From Rubrivivax sp. (lineage in GTDB: Bacteria; Pseudomonadota; Gammaproteobacteria; Burkholderiales; Burkholderiaceae_C), in NCBI GenBank assembly GCA_019635285.1, contig JAHBZS010000052.1, positions 1-33,589 on the forward strand: a DNA stretch of 33,589 bases, given 5' to 3'. The notes beneath the pieces were generated by a model, which made no database searches, was not told the DNA's origin, and worked only from the letters and a program-made list of their open reading frames with translations. The stretch's first letter is position 1; the number at the start of each line of letters is the position of its first letter. Positions 18,831 through 27,085 of this stretch are shown in pieces. Position numbers and translations under genes: made by a program.

Positions 18831-20744
18831 ATGCCCGCCGCGATGCTGCGCCGACGTCTTCTGCCCGCTTCCTGGTCGCACGGACGCGGCCGGCTGTGCT
18901 GCCGCCTGTCGTGGTGGCTGTGCCTGTGCCTGGTGTGGCTCGTTGCACCGCCCGCGTCGGCACGCAGCGTGGCGATCCACGCCGCGCAGGCCGTGGCCTC
19001 CGACAGCGCGCGCTTCCCGGCGGAGCTGCCGGCCCAACTCGTGAACCTGCCCGACGACTGGGCGACCAGCCGCCCGGGCTACAGCGGGACGGTGTGGTAC
19101 CGGCTGAGCTTCACCGCGCCAGGCCTGCGCAGCCAGGACGAGTTGCTGGCGCTGTACATCGAGCGGGTGTGCAGCAACGTCGAGGTCTATCTGAACGGCC
19201 ACCTGCTGCACAGCGGCGGCAGCATGGCCGAGCCGGTCACGCAGAACTGCAACCACCCGCAGCTGGTCAGCCTGCCCGCCGGCTTGATCGGGCCGGGCCT
19301 GAACACGCTGGACCTCAAGGTGGCGGGCCATGCGCTGACACAAGTCGCCTCCAGCCGGCGCGCCGGCGGCCTGTCGGCGCTGCAGATCGGCCCGCAGTCG
19401 ACGCTGGCGCCGGTGCACGCGTGGCAATTGGCACTCCAAGTCGAGCTGCCGCAGGCGATCAGCGCCACGCTGCTGCTGATGGGCAGCTTCATGTTCGTGC
19501 TGGGCGGCATCAACCGGCGCGAGCGGCACCTGGCGTACTTCGGCGTGTTGTGCGTGGGCTGGGCGATCGTCGAAGCCCGCCTGTGGTGGCGCGATCCGCC
19601 TTTCGACAACGCCACGGCCGAATTGCTGCTGTGCACGCTGCTGCCGTTGCTGACGCTGGCCAGCGTGCAGTTCCTGCTGCGCTACGCGCAGCATCGCAGC
19701 CGCTGGGTCGACATCGCGCTGCCGCTGCAATGCGTGCTGATGCCGGCGACCTTGCTGCTGGCCGGGCCGCAGCGGCTGCACGCCACGGCCAGCGTCTGGT
19801 ACCCGCTGCTGGCACTGCAGGTGCTGGCGGCCGCCGCCTTCTATCTGCGCACGCTGCATCGCCTGCGCGGCCGCTCGTTCTGGCCGATGGCGCTGCTGCT
19901 GTGCCTGGCCACGCTGGCGCTGGCGACGGACTACGTGTCGCAGGTGCTGGGCATCCGCTCGGCGCTGACCCAGCTGGCGCAGCTGGCCACGCCGCTGATG
20001 ATGGTGCTGCTGGGGCTGCGCCTGCTGCAGCAGCACGGACGGGCGCTGCAGACGGCCGAGGACAGCAAGGCCCATCTGGAGCAGCGCATTCGCGACGCCA
20101 CCGCAGAAATCGAGCGCAACTTCACCCAGCTGGCCGAACTGCGTGTGGAGAAGGTCACCGAGCGCGAGCGCAAGCGCATCGCCGCCGACCTGCACGACGA
20201 CCTGGGGGCGAAGTTGCTGACCATCGTGCACACCAGCGAATCGGAGCGCATCTCCACGCTGGCGCGCGAAGCGCTCGAAGAGATGCGCCTGTCGGTGCGC
20301 GGGCTCACCGGCCGCCCGGTGCAGCTGATCGACGCACTGGGCGACTGGCGTGCCGAGGTGGTGTCGCGCCTCGGCCAGGCCGGCATCGAGGCCGACTGGT
20401 CGTCGCCGGCCGAGGAGCTGCCGCAGACGCTGTCGGCGCGCGCCTTCGTACAGACCACGCGCATCCTGCGCGAGGCGGTGAGCAACGTCATCAAGCACAG
20501 CGGCGCGACGCACTGCTCGCTGAGCTGCGTCATTGCCGACGGCGACGTGCAGATCGTCGTGCGCGACAACGGCAACGGCATTCCGATGGAGCTGGACGGC
20601 CGGCTCGACCGTGGGCACGGCATGGCCAGCATGAAGCACCGCGCCAAGCAATTGCAGGGCCAGTGCCTGGTGGAGTCGGGCCCCGGCTACGGCACCGTGA
20701 TACGGCTCACGCTTCCCCTGAACCGCGCCACCGAAGCCGCATGA
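18831..20744 (+). CDS. Sensor histidine kinase with 7TMR-DISM-like sensor (HisKA_3 type)
   Basis: A 637-residue membrane kinase. A signal/anchor segment at 24-45 precedes a periplasmic beta-rich domain (about 46-200; [24 protein letters not shown]) like the carbohydrate-binding-type DISM sensor folds, then about seven membrane segments (205-400). A coiled-coil (405-445) leads to the H-box [17 protein letters not shown] with His455, the N-box [10 protein letters not shown], and ATP-binding DNGNG (579-583) and GHGMASM. It is expected to phosphorylate the LuxR-type regulator encoded 38 bases downstream. The signal is unknown. ATG 18831 is used; 18843 is an alternative. Confidence 0.88.
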   Translation: MPAAMLRRRLLPASWSHGRGRLCCRLSWWLCLCLVWLVAPPASARSVAIHAAQAVASDSARFPAELPAQLVNLPDDWATSRPGYSGTVWYRLSFTAPGLRSQDELLALYIERVCSNVEVYLNGHLLHSGGSMAEPVTQNCNHPQLVSLPAGLIGPGLNTLDLKVAGHALTQVASSRRAGGLSALQIGPQSTLAPVHAWQLALQVELPQAISATLLLMGSFMFVLGGINRRERHLAYFGVLCVGWAIVEARLWWRDPPFDNATAELLLCTLLPLLTLASVQFLLRYAQHRSRWVDIALPLQCVLMPATLLLAGPQRLHATASVWYPLLALQVLAAAAFYLRTLHRLRGRSFWPMALLLCLATLALATDYVSQVLGIRSALTQLAQLATPLMMVLLGLRLLQQHGRALQTAEDSKAHLEQRIRDATAEIERNFTQLAELRVEKVTERERKRIAADLHDDLGAKLLTIVHTSESERISTLAREALEEMRLSVRGLTGRPVQLIDALGDWRAEVVSRLGQAGIEADWSSPAEELPQTLSARAFVQTTRILREAVSNVIKHSGATHCSLSCVIADGDVQIVVRDNGNGIPMELDGRLDRGHGMASMKHRAKQLQGQCLVESGPGYGTVIRLTLPLNRATEAA

Positions 20745-20782
20745 TGCGCTGGTAGGATGACTTTGCACCAAGGGAGCAATGC

Positions 20783-21439
20783 ATGACCAACATCCTGCTG
20801 CTGGAGGACCTGCCGCAGATCCGCGCCTGGCTCAGCAGCCTGGTGCTGCAGGTGTTTCCCGACGCACAGATCGCCGAGGCCGCGCGCGTGCACGATGCGC
20901 TGGGCTTTGTGTCGGCCATCAAGTTCGACCTCGCGCTGGTCGACCTGGGCCTGCCCGACGGCTCGGGGGTCGACGTCGTGGCCGCGCTGCGCGAGCACCA
21001 GCCCGAAACGCAGAGCGTCGTCGTCACCATCCACGACGACGACGAACACCTGTTCCCGGCGCTGCAGGCCGGCGCCTTCGGCTACATCCTGAAGGAGCAG
21101 CCGCGCGAGCTGATCATCGAGCAGCTGCAGCGCATCAGCCAGGGCGAGCCGCCGCTGTCGCCGTCGATCGCGCGGCGCGTGATGGCCTACTTTGCCGCCA
21201 AGTCCAAGCCGCAGCCGGCGTCGGCGGCGGGCATTCCGCACGTGTCGCTGACCGACCGCGAAACCGAGGTGCTGCTGCGCGTGGCCAAAGGCTACACGCT
21301 GCCCGAGATCGGCCAGCAGCTGACGCTGTCGCGCCACACCATCGCCGACTACGTCAAGCAGATCTACCGCAAGCTGAACGTGAGCTCGCGCGCGGAAGCC
21401 GCCCTCGAAGCGCAGCGCATGGGCTTGTTCGGACGGTAG
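20783..21439 (+). CDS. NarL/FixJ-type response regulator
   Basis: A 218-residue two-domain regulator. The receiver has acidic Glu8-Asp9, the phospho-acceptor Asp54 (LALVDLGLPDG), Thr82 and Lys104. The C-terminal LuxR-type helix-turn-helix begins at VSLTDRETEVLLRVAKGYTLPEI and continues SRHTIADYVKQIYRKLNV. A clear ribosome site (AAGGGAG) precedes the ATG. It is paired with the kinase immediately upstream. Targets are unknown. A GC-rich palindromic element follows and may end transcription. Confidence 0.93.
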   Translation: MTNILLLEDLPQIRAWLSSLVLQVFPDAQIAEAARVHDALGFVSAIKFDLALVDLGLPDGSGVDVVAALREHQPETQSVVVTIHDDDEHLFPALQAGAFGYILKEQPRELIIEQLQRISQGEPPLSPSIARRVMAYFAAKSKPQPASAAGIPHVSLTDRETEVLLRVAKGYTLPEIGQQLTLSRHTIADYVKQIYRKLNVSSRAEAALEAQRMGLFGR

Positions 21440-21468
21440 CGCGCCCGCCCCCGAAGCGCCTGCGGCGC

Positions 21469-21517
21469 GCCCCCTCGAGGGGGCGGCACCCGCGGCCCGG
21501 CGCAGCCGGTTCCGCGG
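21469..21517. repeat. GC-rich palindromic intergenic repeat
   Basis: Contains a perfect 16-bp palindrome GCCCCCTCGAGGGGGC (21469-21484) followed by a second inverted repeat: CCGCGG (21490-21495) and CCGGC (21497-21501) pair with GCCGG (21505-21509) and CCGCGG (21512-21517). Elements of this type recur between genes in Comamonadaceae and related Burkholderiales (recalled, not searched). It may act as a transcription terminator or RNA-stabilising hairpin after the response regulator gene, though no T-run follows. Confidence 0.6.
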
Positions 21518-21597
21518 TGCCTGCTTGAAGCGGTCCGAGCGATTCGACCGGTCTTCCCGTCAATGGGGCCCTCTCGCGGGCTGGCGATAATCACCGG

Positions 21598-22173
21598 ATG
21601 ATCGGACGTCTCACGGGCCTCATTGCGGAGAAGTCGCCCCCGCAGGTGCTGGTCGACGTGAACGGCGTCGGCTACGAGCTGGACGTGCCGATGAGCACGT
21701 TCTACCACCTGCCCGGCCTGGGCGAGCGCACCACGCTGCTGACGCACTTCGTCGTGCGCGAGGACGCGCAGGTGCTGTTCGGCTTCCTGACGCACGACGA
21801 GCGCAGCACCTTTCGCCAGTTGGTGCGCATCAGCGGCGTCGGCCCGCGCACGGCGCTGGCCATCCTGTCCGGGCTGAGCGTGGCCGAACTGGCGGCGGCC
21901 GTCGGCCGTCAGGAAAGCGGCCGGCTGGTCAAGGTGCCGGGCATCGGCAAGAAGACGGCCGAGCGCCTGCTGCTGGAACTGAAGGGCAAGCTCGGCCCGG
22001 ACCTCGGGGCCGCCACGGCCGTGCCCGCCAGCGGCGCACAGGCCGACATCGTGCAGGCGCTGGTGGCGCTGGGCTACAGCGAGCGCGATGCGGCGGCCGC
22101 GCTGAAGGCGCTGCCGCCGGACATCGCCGTCAGCGACGGCATCAAGCTGGCGCTGAAGACCTTGAACCGGTAG
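21598..22173 (+). CDS. ruvA: Holliday junction branch migration protein RuvA
   Basis: Binds Holliday junctions and loads RuvB. The 191-residue protein starts [23 protein letters not shown] and has the helix-hairpin-helix region [20 protein letters not shown] and [20 protein letters not shown], plus the flexible linker (about 135-145) and the C-terminal RuvB-contacting domain ([19 protein letters not shown]). Its usual partner ruvB lies 500 bases downstream, with an opposite-strand copper chaperone gene between them. Confidence 0.97.
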   Translation: MIGRLTGLIAEKSPPQVLVDVNGVGYELDVPMSTFYHLPGLGERTTLLTHFVVREDAQVLFGFLTHDERSTFRQLVRISGVGPRTALAILSGLSVAELAAAVGRQESGRLVKVPGIGKKTAERLLLELKGKLGPDLGAATAVPASGAQADIVQALVALGYSERDAAAALKALPPDIAVSDGIKLALKTLNR

Positions 22174-22176
22174 TGC

Positions 22177-22617
22177 TCAGTGCTTGTGCTGGTTGTCGGC
22201 CAGCGCCTTCACCGGTGCCTTGATCTCCACGTTCTCGCGCTTGCCGCCGGCGCCTTCGATGACCAGCGTCACCGGCACCGTCTCGCCGGGCTTCAGTTCC
22301 TGCTTCAGGTCCAACAGCATCAGGTGATGGCCGCCTGGCTTGAGTTCGACGGTCTTGCCGGCCGGCAACTCCAGGCCCGGCACGGCACGCATCTTCATCA
22401 CGTTGCCGTCCATGGCCATCTCGTGCACCTCGACCGCGCCGGCCACGGGTGACGAGGCCGCGACGATCTTGCCGCCGGAGGCCGAAGTGATCTGGCCGAA
22501 CAGCCCGCTGGCCTTCTGGCCGGCCACGGTGCCGCGCACCCATGCGTCCTTGACGGTGGTCTGCGCCTGCGCGGCCAGGGCCGCCAGCAACGCCGCGGCA
22601 AGGATGATTCGTTTCAT
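22177..22617 (-). CDS. PCuAC-type periplasmic copper chaperone
   Basis: A 146-residue secreted protein with a signal peptide (MKRIILAAALLAALAAQAQ). It matches the copper motif H(M)X10MX21HXM exactly: His65, Met76, His98 and Met100. PCuAC proteins deliver Cu(I) to the CuA centre of cytochrome c oxidase. The C-terminus ends NQHKH, possibly an extra metal ligand. It lies convergent with ruvA (3-base gap) and divergent from ruvB (56-base gap), with no Sco or oxidase gene nearby. Confidence 0.93.
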   Translation of the reverse strand: MKRIILAAALLAALAAQAQTTVKDAWVRGTVAGQKASGLFGQITSASGGKIVAASSPVAGAVEVHEMAMDGNVMKMRAVPGLELPAGKTVELKPGGHHLMLLDLKQELKPGETVPVTLVIEGAGGKRENVEIKAPVKALADNQHKH

Positions 22618-22673
22618 GTGGGTAGGGTCGCGAAGATCGGGGCGGCGATTGTCGCCCACCGGATAATGTCCCC

Positions 22674-23732
22674 ATGGTCATCCAGACGGACAGCTTCGAG
22701 CCCGCACGGCGCGTCCTCAGCGCGTCGCCGGTGTCGCCCAACGAAGAGGCCGTCGAGCGCGCGCTGCGTCCCAAGGGCCTGCAGGACTACGTGGGCCAGG
22801 CCAAGGCGCGCGAACAACTGGAGATCTTCATCGGCGCCGCGAGAAAACGCGCCGAGCCGCTGGACCATGTGCTGCTGTTCGGCCCGCCGGGGCTGGGCAA
22901 GACCACGCTGAGCCACATCATCGCCCACGAACTGGGCGTCAGCCTGCGCAGCACCTCGGGCCCGGTGCTGGAGAAACCCCGCGACCTGGCCGCGATCCTG
23001 AGCAATCTGGAGCGCAACGACGTGCTCTTCATCGACGAGATCCACCGGCTGAGCCCGGTGGTCGAGGAGATCCTCTACCCGGCGCTGGAGGACTACCGCA
23101 TCGACATCATGATCGGCGAAGGGCCGGCGGCGCGCTCCGTCAAGCTCGACCTGCAACCCTTCACGCTGGTCGGCGCCACCACCCGGGCCGGCATGCTGAC
23201 CAACCCGCTGCGCGACCGCTTCGGCATCGTCGCCCGGCTCGAGTTCTACACGCCCGAGGAACTGGCGCGCATCGTCGCGCGCTCCGCCGGCTTGCTGGAC
23301 CTGCCCGCCGACGAGGCCGGCGCCTTCGAGATCGCGCGGCGCTCGCGCGGCACCCCGCGCATCGCCAATCGGCTGCTGCGCCGCGTGCGCGACTATGCCG
23401 ACGTCAAGGGCGATGGCCGCGTCACCCAGGCGCTGGCGCAGCGCGCACTGGCGATGCTGGACGTCGACCCGCTGGGCCTGGACGTGATGGACCGCAAACT
23501 GCTGGAGGCGGTGATCCACCGCTTCGACGGCGGCCCGGTCGGGCTGGACAACGTGGCCGCCGCGATCGGCGAGGAAGCCGGCACCATCGAGGACGTGATC
23601 GAGCCGTACCTCATCCAGCAGGGCTACCTGCAGCGCACGCCGCGCGGGCGCACGGCCACGCTGGCGGCGTATCGGCACCTCGGCGTGACGCCGCCGGGGC
23701 GCGACCAGATGGGCGAGCTTTTCCAGGGTTAG
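22674..23732 (+). CDS. ruvB: Holliday junction branch migration ATPase RuvB
   Basis: A 352-residue AAA+ motor. It has Walker [16 protein letters not shown], Walker [12 protein letters not shown], sensor 1 LVGATTRAG, the arginine finger region LRDRFGI and the C-terminal winged helix ending [21 protein letters not shown]. It drives branch migration with RuvA. The two genes are not directly adjacent here because the PCuAC gene intervenes on the opposite strand, so ruvB may have its own promoter in the 56-base gap. Confidence 0.98.
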   Translation: MVIQTDSFEPARRVLSASPVSPNEEAVERALRPKGLQDYVGQAKAREQLEIFIGAARKRAEPLDHVLLFGPPGLGKTTLSHIIAHELGVSLRSTSGPVLEKPRDLAAILSNLERNDVLFIDEIHRLSPVVEEILYPALEDYRIDIMIGEGPAARSVKLDLQPFTLVGATTRAGMLTNPLRDRFGIVARLEFYTPEELARIVARSAGLLDLPADEAGAFEIARRSRGTPRIANRLLRRVRDYADVKGDGRVTQALAQRALAMLDVDPLGLDVMDRKLLEAVIHRFDGGPVGLDNVAAAIGEEAGTIEDVIEPYLIQQGYLQRTPRGRTATLAAYRHLGVTPPGRDQMGELFQG

Positions 23733-24061
23733 CAGCGGCACCGCCGAACGCCGCACCGGCCCGTCAGTCGGCCATGGCCCGCATGCCGGGCAGATGAAGG
23801 CTACCGGAGCACCACACCGAGGCAGCCTGCGCGAGCGCCGCCGCCGCGGTACTCGCGCCACCCTTCTTCAAGAAACGTCACCTTTCTTTACATTGCATCA
23901 CAACCGGGCTCCTGTACAAACATCTACAACGTTGATTCAATTGACTTTTCATATATAGGCACATGATTTGCTTGAGTCTTTCGTACCAAAGATGGGGGCG
24001 AAAGCGCGCGAGCCTGCCCCCTTGTGATGGGTGGTTGCGTCTTCGTCTTGGGGGAATCGTC
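23733..24061. other. Long intergenic regulatory region upstream of the dockerin-protein gene
   Basis: About 330 bases without a credible gene. The first 140 are GC-rich and featureless. From about 23880 to 23990 the sequence becomes clearly AT-rich, unlike its surroundings, and holds a sigma-54-type promoter (23956-23972) and an upstream inverted repeat TGTA-N8-TACA (23913-23928) that could bind an activator. The predicted 5' leader (about 23983-24061) contains a GGGGGC/GCCCCC stem (23994-24021) and ends in a strong ribosome site GGGGGA before the ATG. Confidence 0.6.
23956..23972 (+). promoter_or_regulatory. Predicted sigma-54 (RpoN) promoter
   Basis: Reads TAGGCACATGATTTGCT: the invariant GG (23958-23959) and GC (23970-23971) are separated by exactly 10 bases, and the core GGCAC-N5-TTGCT matches the consensus except at two flanking positions. 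The predicted start of transcription is near 23983, about 80 bases before the dockerin-protein ATG. RpoN, with the PrsK/PrsR system, is known to control PEP-CTERM protein genes in floc-forming betaproteobacteria, which fits the next gene pair. Confidence 0.65.
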
Positions 24062-26146
24062 ATGCCGCGTGTGTTGCAAGAGACCGACAGTCTGGGCGCA
24101 GGGTTTGGCACAGCTTGGCGCCTGTCCCGGAAAGTGCTGAAGAGCGTGGCGCTCGCCGTCGTGGCGACGGCCGCCACCGTATCGGCGGTGTCCGCCGAAA
24201 CCTTGCTGATGCCCAAGCGGGATGCGCGCACTACGGCGGACGTCGTCGTCTGGGGCGTCCATACGCAGGCTGCCGGCACGGCCTGCACACTGAATTTCGG
24301 CGATGGATCGGCCGTGCAGAACTGCACCGGGGTCGACCGCTCCTACATCGCCTACCCCCACACCTATGCGATTCAAGGCACGTACACCGTGACCTTGACC
24401 GTGGGCTCGGAGACCGCGACCACGACCGTTCAGGCTTTCAATCCGGCGGCCTTCCCCGGTGGCGGCGCAGCTAGCTTCGAGAACCGCAATCTCGGCATCA
24501 ACATGGCGATCCAGGATGGCTTGCGCTACCTTTGGACCAACCAAAACAATCGCGCAGGTGGTTTCCCCACAAGCACGACGACATTCTGGAACAACTCAGG
24601 GTTTACTTATGCCGACACATCGCTGGTCGTGCTGGCATTCGAGAACCAGGGTTACAGGCTCACCGCCAATGTCGCTCCGACCGGCATCTACGAGAAGTAC
24701 ATCGTCCGCCGCGGGCTCAACTTCGTCGCGAGCCAACTCTTACAGCAACCGCTCTCGGTAACCCCGGCGGGTAACAACCCGTGCGTGGTCTATGTCGACT
24801 GCGTGGGTCTGACGACTGGGAGTGACCAAGGCTACTCCACGGCGCTGGCCATCCTGGGTTTTGCCGGCAGCGGTGCACTCGCTCAGATCAACACCGAGGT
24901 CGCTGGCTACACCAACGGCAAGACCTATGGCGAGATTCTGCAGCGCTTGGTCAATGGACTGATCTGGGGGCAGAACGACAGCGGCAACGGCAGGGGCAGT
25001 TGGGACTACGGCTTCAACAGCACGCGCGGCGACGGCTCCACGCTGGGCTGGGACACCCTTGGCCTGCTTGACGCACGCGCCGCCGGAGCCACCGTTCCAG
25101 CGTGGGTGATCGCTGAGTACACGCTGGGGTTCAATTGCACACTCAACAACGACGGCTCATTCGACTACGTGGCCGATTGCAACGCGGCTGCCTCGAGCAA
25201 CGCGGGCCCGCAGAAGGCTGGCATCGGCCTGCAGGGACTATTTCTCATCGGCGAAACCACGGGCGCCCGCGTCAATGCCGTGAGAAACAACATCAACAGT
25301 TGGTGGAACGGCGCGACCGGGGGCATTGGTAGCAATGACTGGGGCTGCGGTGTTCCCGGCATCTTCTATCCGAACGACTCGAACAAGGGCTGCGCCTACT
25401 CGATGTTCAACAACTTCAAGGGCCTGAAGCTGCAGAACATTGCCACGCTGCCCGGCGTGACACGACCGGCCGGCCCCGGTGCGATACCGGCGAACGACTG
25501 GTACGCCGACTATGAAGATTGGTTGGTCACCAACCAAAGCGCACCCACTACCCCTGCCGGCGGTAGCTGGGGGCCGGTCATGGGTTTCTCATGCTGCGCT
25601 AACGGCGATGCGCTCGAGACCGCGATTGCCGAGTTGATTCTGGCTCCGGTCGCGTTGGTGCCGCCTGACCCAGGTCTCTTCTCTACTGTCGGCCTGAGCC
25701 CCGCCTCGGCGACCAATCCGGTGGGTACCGACCACACGGTCACGGCCTTCACACAGTCCACCAACGGTGCACCGGTGCCGGGCGTGTCGATCAACTTCAA
25801 GGTACTGACGGGGCCCAATGCCGGAAAGACGGGGTCGGGAACGACCGGTGCCGACGGCAAAACGACGTTCACCTACCATGACGATGGTGGCGCCGGCACC
25901 GACACGATCCAAGCGTTCATCGGCACGACGCTGAGTTCGAATCAGGTGACCAAGACCTGGGCCGACGCGGTCGTCGTCTGCGACGTCAACGGCGACGGCA
26001 AGGTGACTCAGGCCGATCTGACGCTGATCCGCGGCAAGAACGGCCGCAACGCCAGCGGCGCGAACGACCCGTACGACCCGAACAAGGACGGGAAGATCAA
26101 CGTGGCCGATGTGCGCTACTGCCAACTGAGGCTGACGCCTCCGTAG
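24062..26146 (+). CDS. Secreted multidomain protein with PKD, toroid-like, Ig-like and dockerin domains
   Basis: A 694-residue exported protein. In order: a signal peptide with an extended basic N-region (hydrophobic 28-45, likely cleavage after VSA45); a PKD-like domain (60-125; NFGDGS, GTYTVTLTV); an alpha/alpha-toroid-like region (140-530) with repeats such as YADTSLVVLAFENQGYR, GYSTALAILGFAGSG, LGWDTLGLLDARAAG and AGIGLQGLFLIGET; an Ig-like bacterial domain (540-632); and a type-I-like dockerin (641-690) with two calcium loops, DVNGDGKVTQAD and DPNKDGKINVAD. It has no PEP-CTERM tail, so it could be held at the surface by the cohesin protein encoded next. No catalytic domain was recognised. 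The ATG at 24062 follows a GGGGGA ribosome site; an earlier in-frame ATG lies upstream of the predicted transcription start. Composition is less GC-rich than neighbouring housekeeping genes. Confidence 0.85.
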   Translation: MPRVLQETDSLGAGFGTAWRLSRKVLKSVALAVVATAATVSAVSAETLLMPKRDARTTADVVVWGVHTQAAGTACTLNFGDGSAVQNCTGVDRSYIAYPHTYAIQGTYTVTLTVGSETATTTVQAFNPAAFPGGGAASFENRNLGINMAIQDGLRYLWTNQNNRAGGFPTSTTTFWNNSGFTYADTSLVVLAFENQGYRLTANVAPTGIYEKYIVRRGLNFVASQLLQQPLSVTPAGNNPCVVYVDCVGLTTGSDQGYSTALAILGFAGSGALAQINTEVAGYTNGKTYGEILQRLVNGLIWGQNDSGNGRGSWDYGFNSTRGDGSTLGWDTLGLLDARAAGATVPAWVIAEYTLGFNCTLNNDGSFDYVADCNAAASSNAGPQKAGIGLQGLFLIGETTGARVNAVRNNINSWWNGATGGIGSNDWGCGVPGIFYPNDSNKGCAYSMFNNFKGLKLQNIATLPGVTRPAGPGAIPANDWYADYEDWLVTNQSAPTTPAGGSWGPVMGFSCCANGDALETAIAELILAPVALVPPDPGLFSTVGLSPASATNPVGTDHTVTAFTQSTNGAPVPGVSINFKVLTGPNAGKTGSGTTGADGKTTFTYHDDGGAGTDTIQAFIGTTLSSNQVTKTWADAVVVCDVNGDGKVTQADLTLIRGKNGRNASGANDPYDPNKDGKINVADVRYCQLRLTPP

Positions 26147-26162
26147 GTTCGGCATAAGCCAA

Positions 26163-26186
26163 CCCCGACACCCCCCGGTGTCGGGG
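26163..26186 (+). terminator. Strong hairpin between dockerin-protein and cohesin-protein genes
   Basis: A perfect 10-bp stem, CCCCGACACC (26163-26172) and GGTGTCGGGG (26177-26186), closes a CCCC loop 17 bases after the stop codon. No T-run follows, so it may be a Rho-type or partial terminator, or an mRNA-stabilising element that sets unequal expression of the two genes. Confidence 0.55.
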
Positions 26187-26269
26187 GGCCAGGCGAAGGC
26201 CCGACCGAGCCCATATCGCTGTATTGTTGTTGGGCGTCTGATCGAATCGATTGAGTGGAGAGCGAAGAC

Positions 26270-26941
26270 ATGAAAAGCATCAAGCAGACCCTCCGCCTGT
26301 GGGCGCTAACCACAACCGCGGCGGCGGCCTTTCTGGGTGTCCAGGCTCAAGCTGCACCGACGGTGAGCATCGACCCGGCCTCGCAAACCATTGCTGCCGT
26401 CGGCGGCACCGCGTCCGTCAACATCGTCGTCAGTGGCTTGACCGACCCGTTGGGAGGATTCGGACTGAATCTCAGCTTCAATGGCGCGATTCTCAAGGGG
26501 CTTAGCTTCACGAACGATCCCGACAGCAAGATGGGCGGTGCGTCTGGCCTCGACATGAGCTGTGGGTTCGACTTCGGCGGCGATCCCTCCACCTGCACCC
26601 CCACCCCGAGCGGATCCTCTCCGCTGGACCTGTTCTTCGTCGCCGATGCAAACTTGGATGAGGCTGAACTCGCGGCGCTGCAGGGAGACACCTTCGTTCT
26701 CGCGACGATCACGTTCGAGGGCTTGGCCAATGGCCTCAGCCCGCTCAGGCTGTCCAATGTAGTTCTGTCCAATTGGAACGGTGACGAGACCATTGCAGGT
26801 GTCGGGACCCGGAACGGAGAGATCTGCGTAGGCGGCAACTGCAATAACGTTCCCGAGCCTGGAAGTATGGTGCTGGTGGGTACGGCATTCGGCGCCTTGG
26901 CGCTGCTGCGTCGCCGCCGGTCGATCTCGTCAGCCTCCTGA
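26270..26941 (+). CDS. Cohesin-like domain protein with PEP-CTERM sorting signal
   Basis: A 223-residue exported protein. A signal peptide (1-29, AQA|AP) precedes a beta-rich domain (31-185) with the cohesin-like opening VSIDPASQTIAAVGGTASVNIVVSGL and GGFGLNLSFNGAILKGLSF. It ends in a full PEP-CTERM signal: VPEPGS (194-199), a hydrophobic helix (200-213) and RRRR (214-217). PEP-CTERM proteins are processed by an exosortase and placed at or beyond the outer surface; no exosortase gene is in this window. The upstream gene encodes a dockerin protein, the expected cohesin partner. The ATG at 26270 was chosen because GTGGAGAG lies 7-8 bases upstream; the frame opens slightly earlier at a GTG within that site. 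Confidence 0.85.
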   Translation: MKSIKQTLRLWALTTTAAAAFLGVQAQAAPTVSIDPASQTIAAVGGTASVNIVVSGLTDPLGGFGLNLSFNGAILKGLSFTNDPDSKMGGASGLDMSCGFDFGGDPSTCTPTPSGSSPLDLFFVADANLDEAELAALQGDTFVLATITFEGLANGLSPLRLSNVVLSNWNGDETIAGVGTRNGEICVGGNCNNVPEPGSMVLVGTAFGALALLRRRRSISSAS

Positions 26942-27085
26942 CAAGTGTCTTGATCGACAGACGACCTCCCGCTTCAGAAGGCAGATCGTCAACAGGCCGT
27001 CGTGCTCGTCGGGTGCTGCCTTTGTGCATCTGACGCCTGGGTCGTGCTCGTCGGCGGAATGGCTTGGTGACGTTCCGCACCTCAG

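Noticed and set aside
17678-20755. 1025-codon plus-strand open frame
   Set aside because: It runs antisense through ybeZ and then in another frame of the sensor kinase gene; both real genes have complete motifs.
23941-23957. Sigma-70 promoter using TTGACT (23941) and TATATA (23952)
   Set aside because: The two hexamers are only 5 bases apart, and no other -10 at 16-18 bases fits well; the sigma-54 match overlapping this site is much better.
23983-24061. Riboswitch in the leader of the dockerin-protein gene
   Set aside because: Only one GC stem is visible, and no cyclic-di-GMP, cobalamin or other known riboswitch core was recognised.
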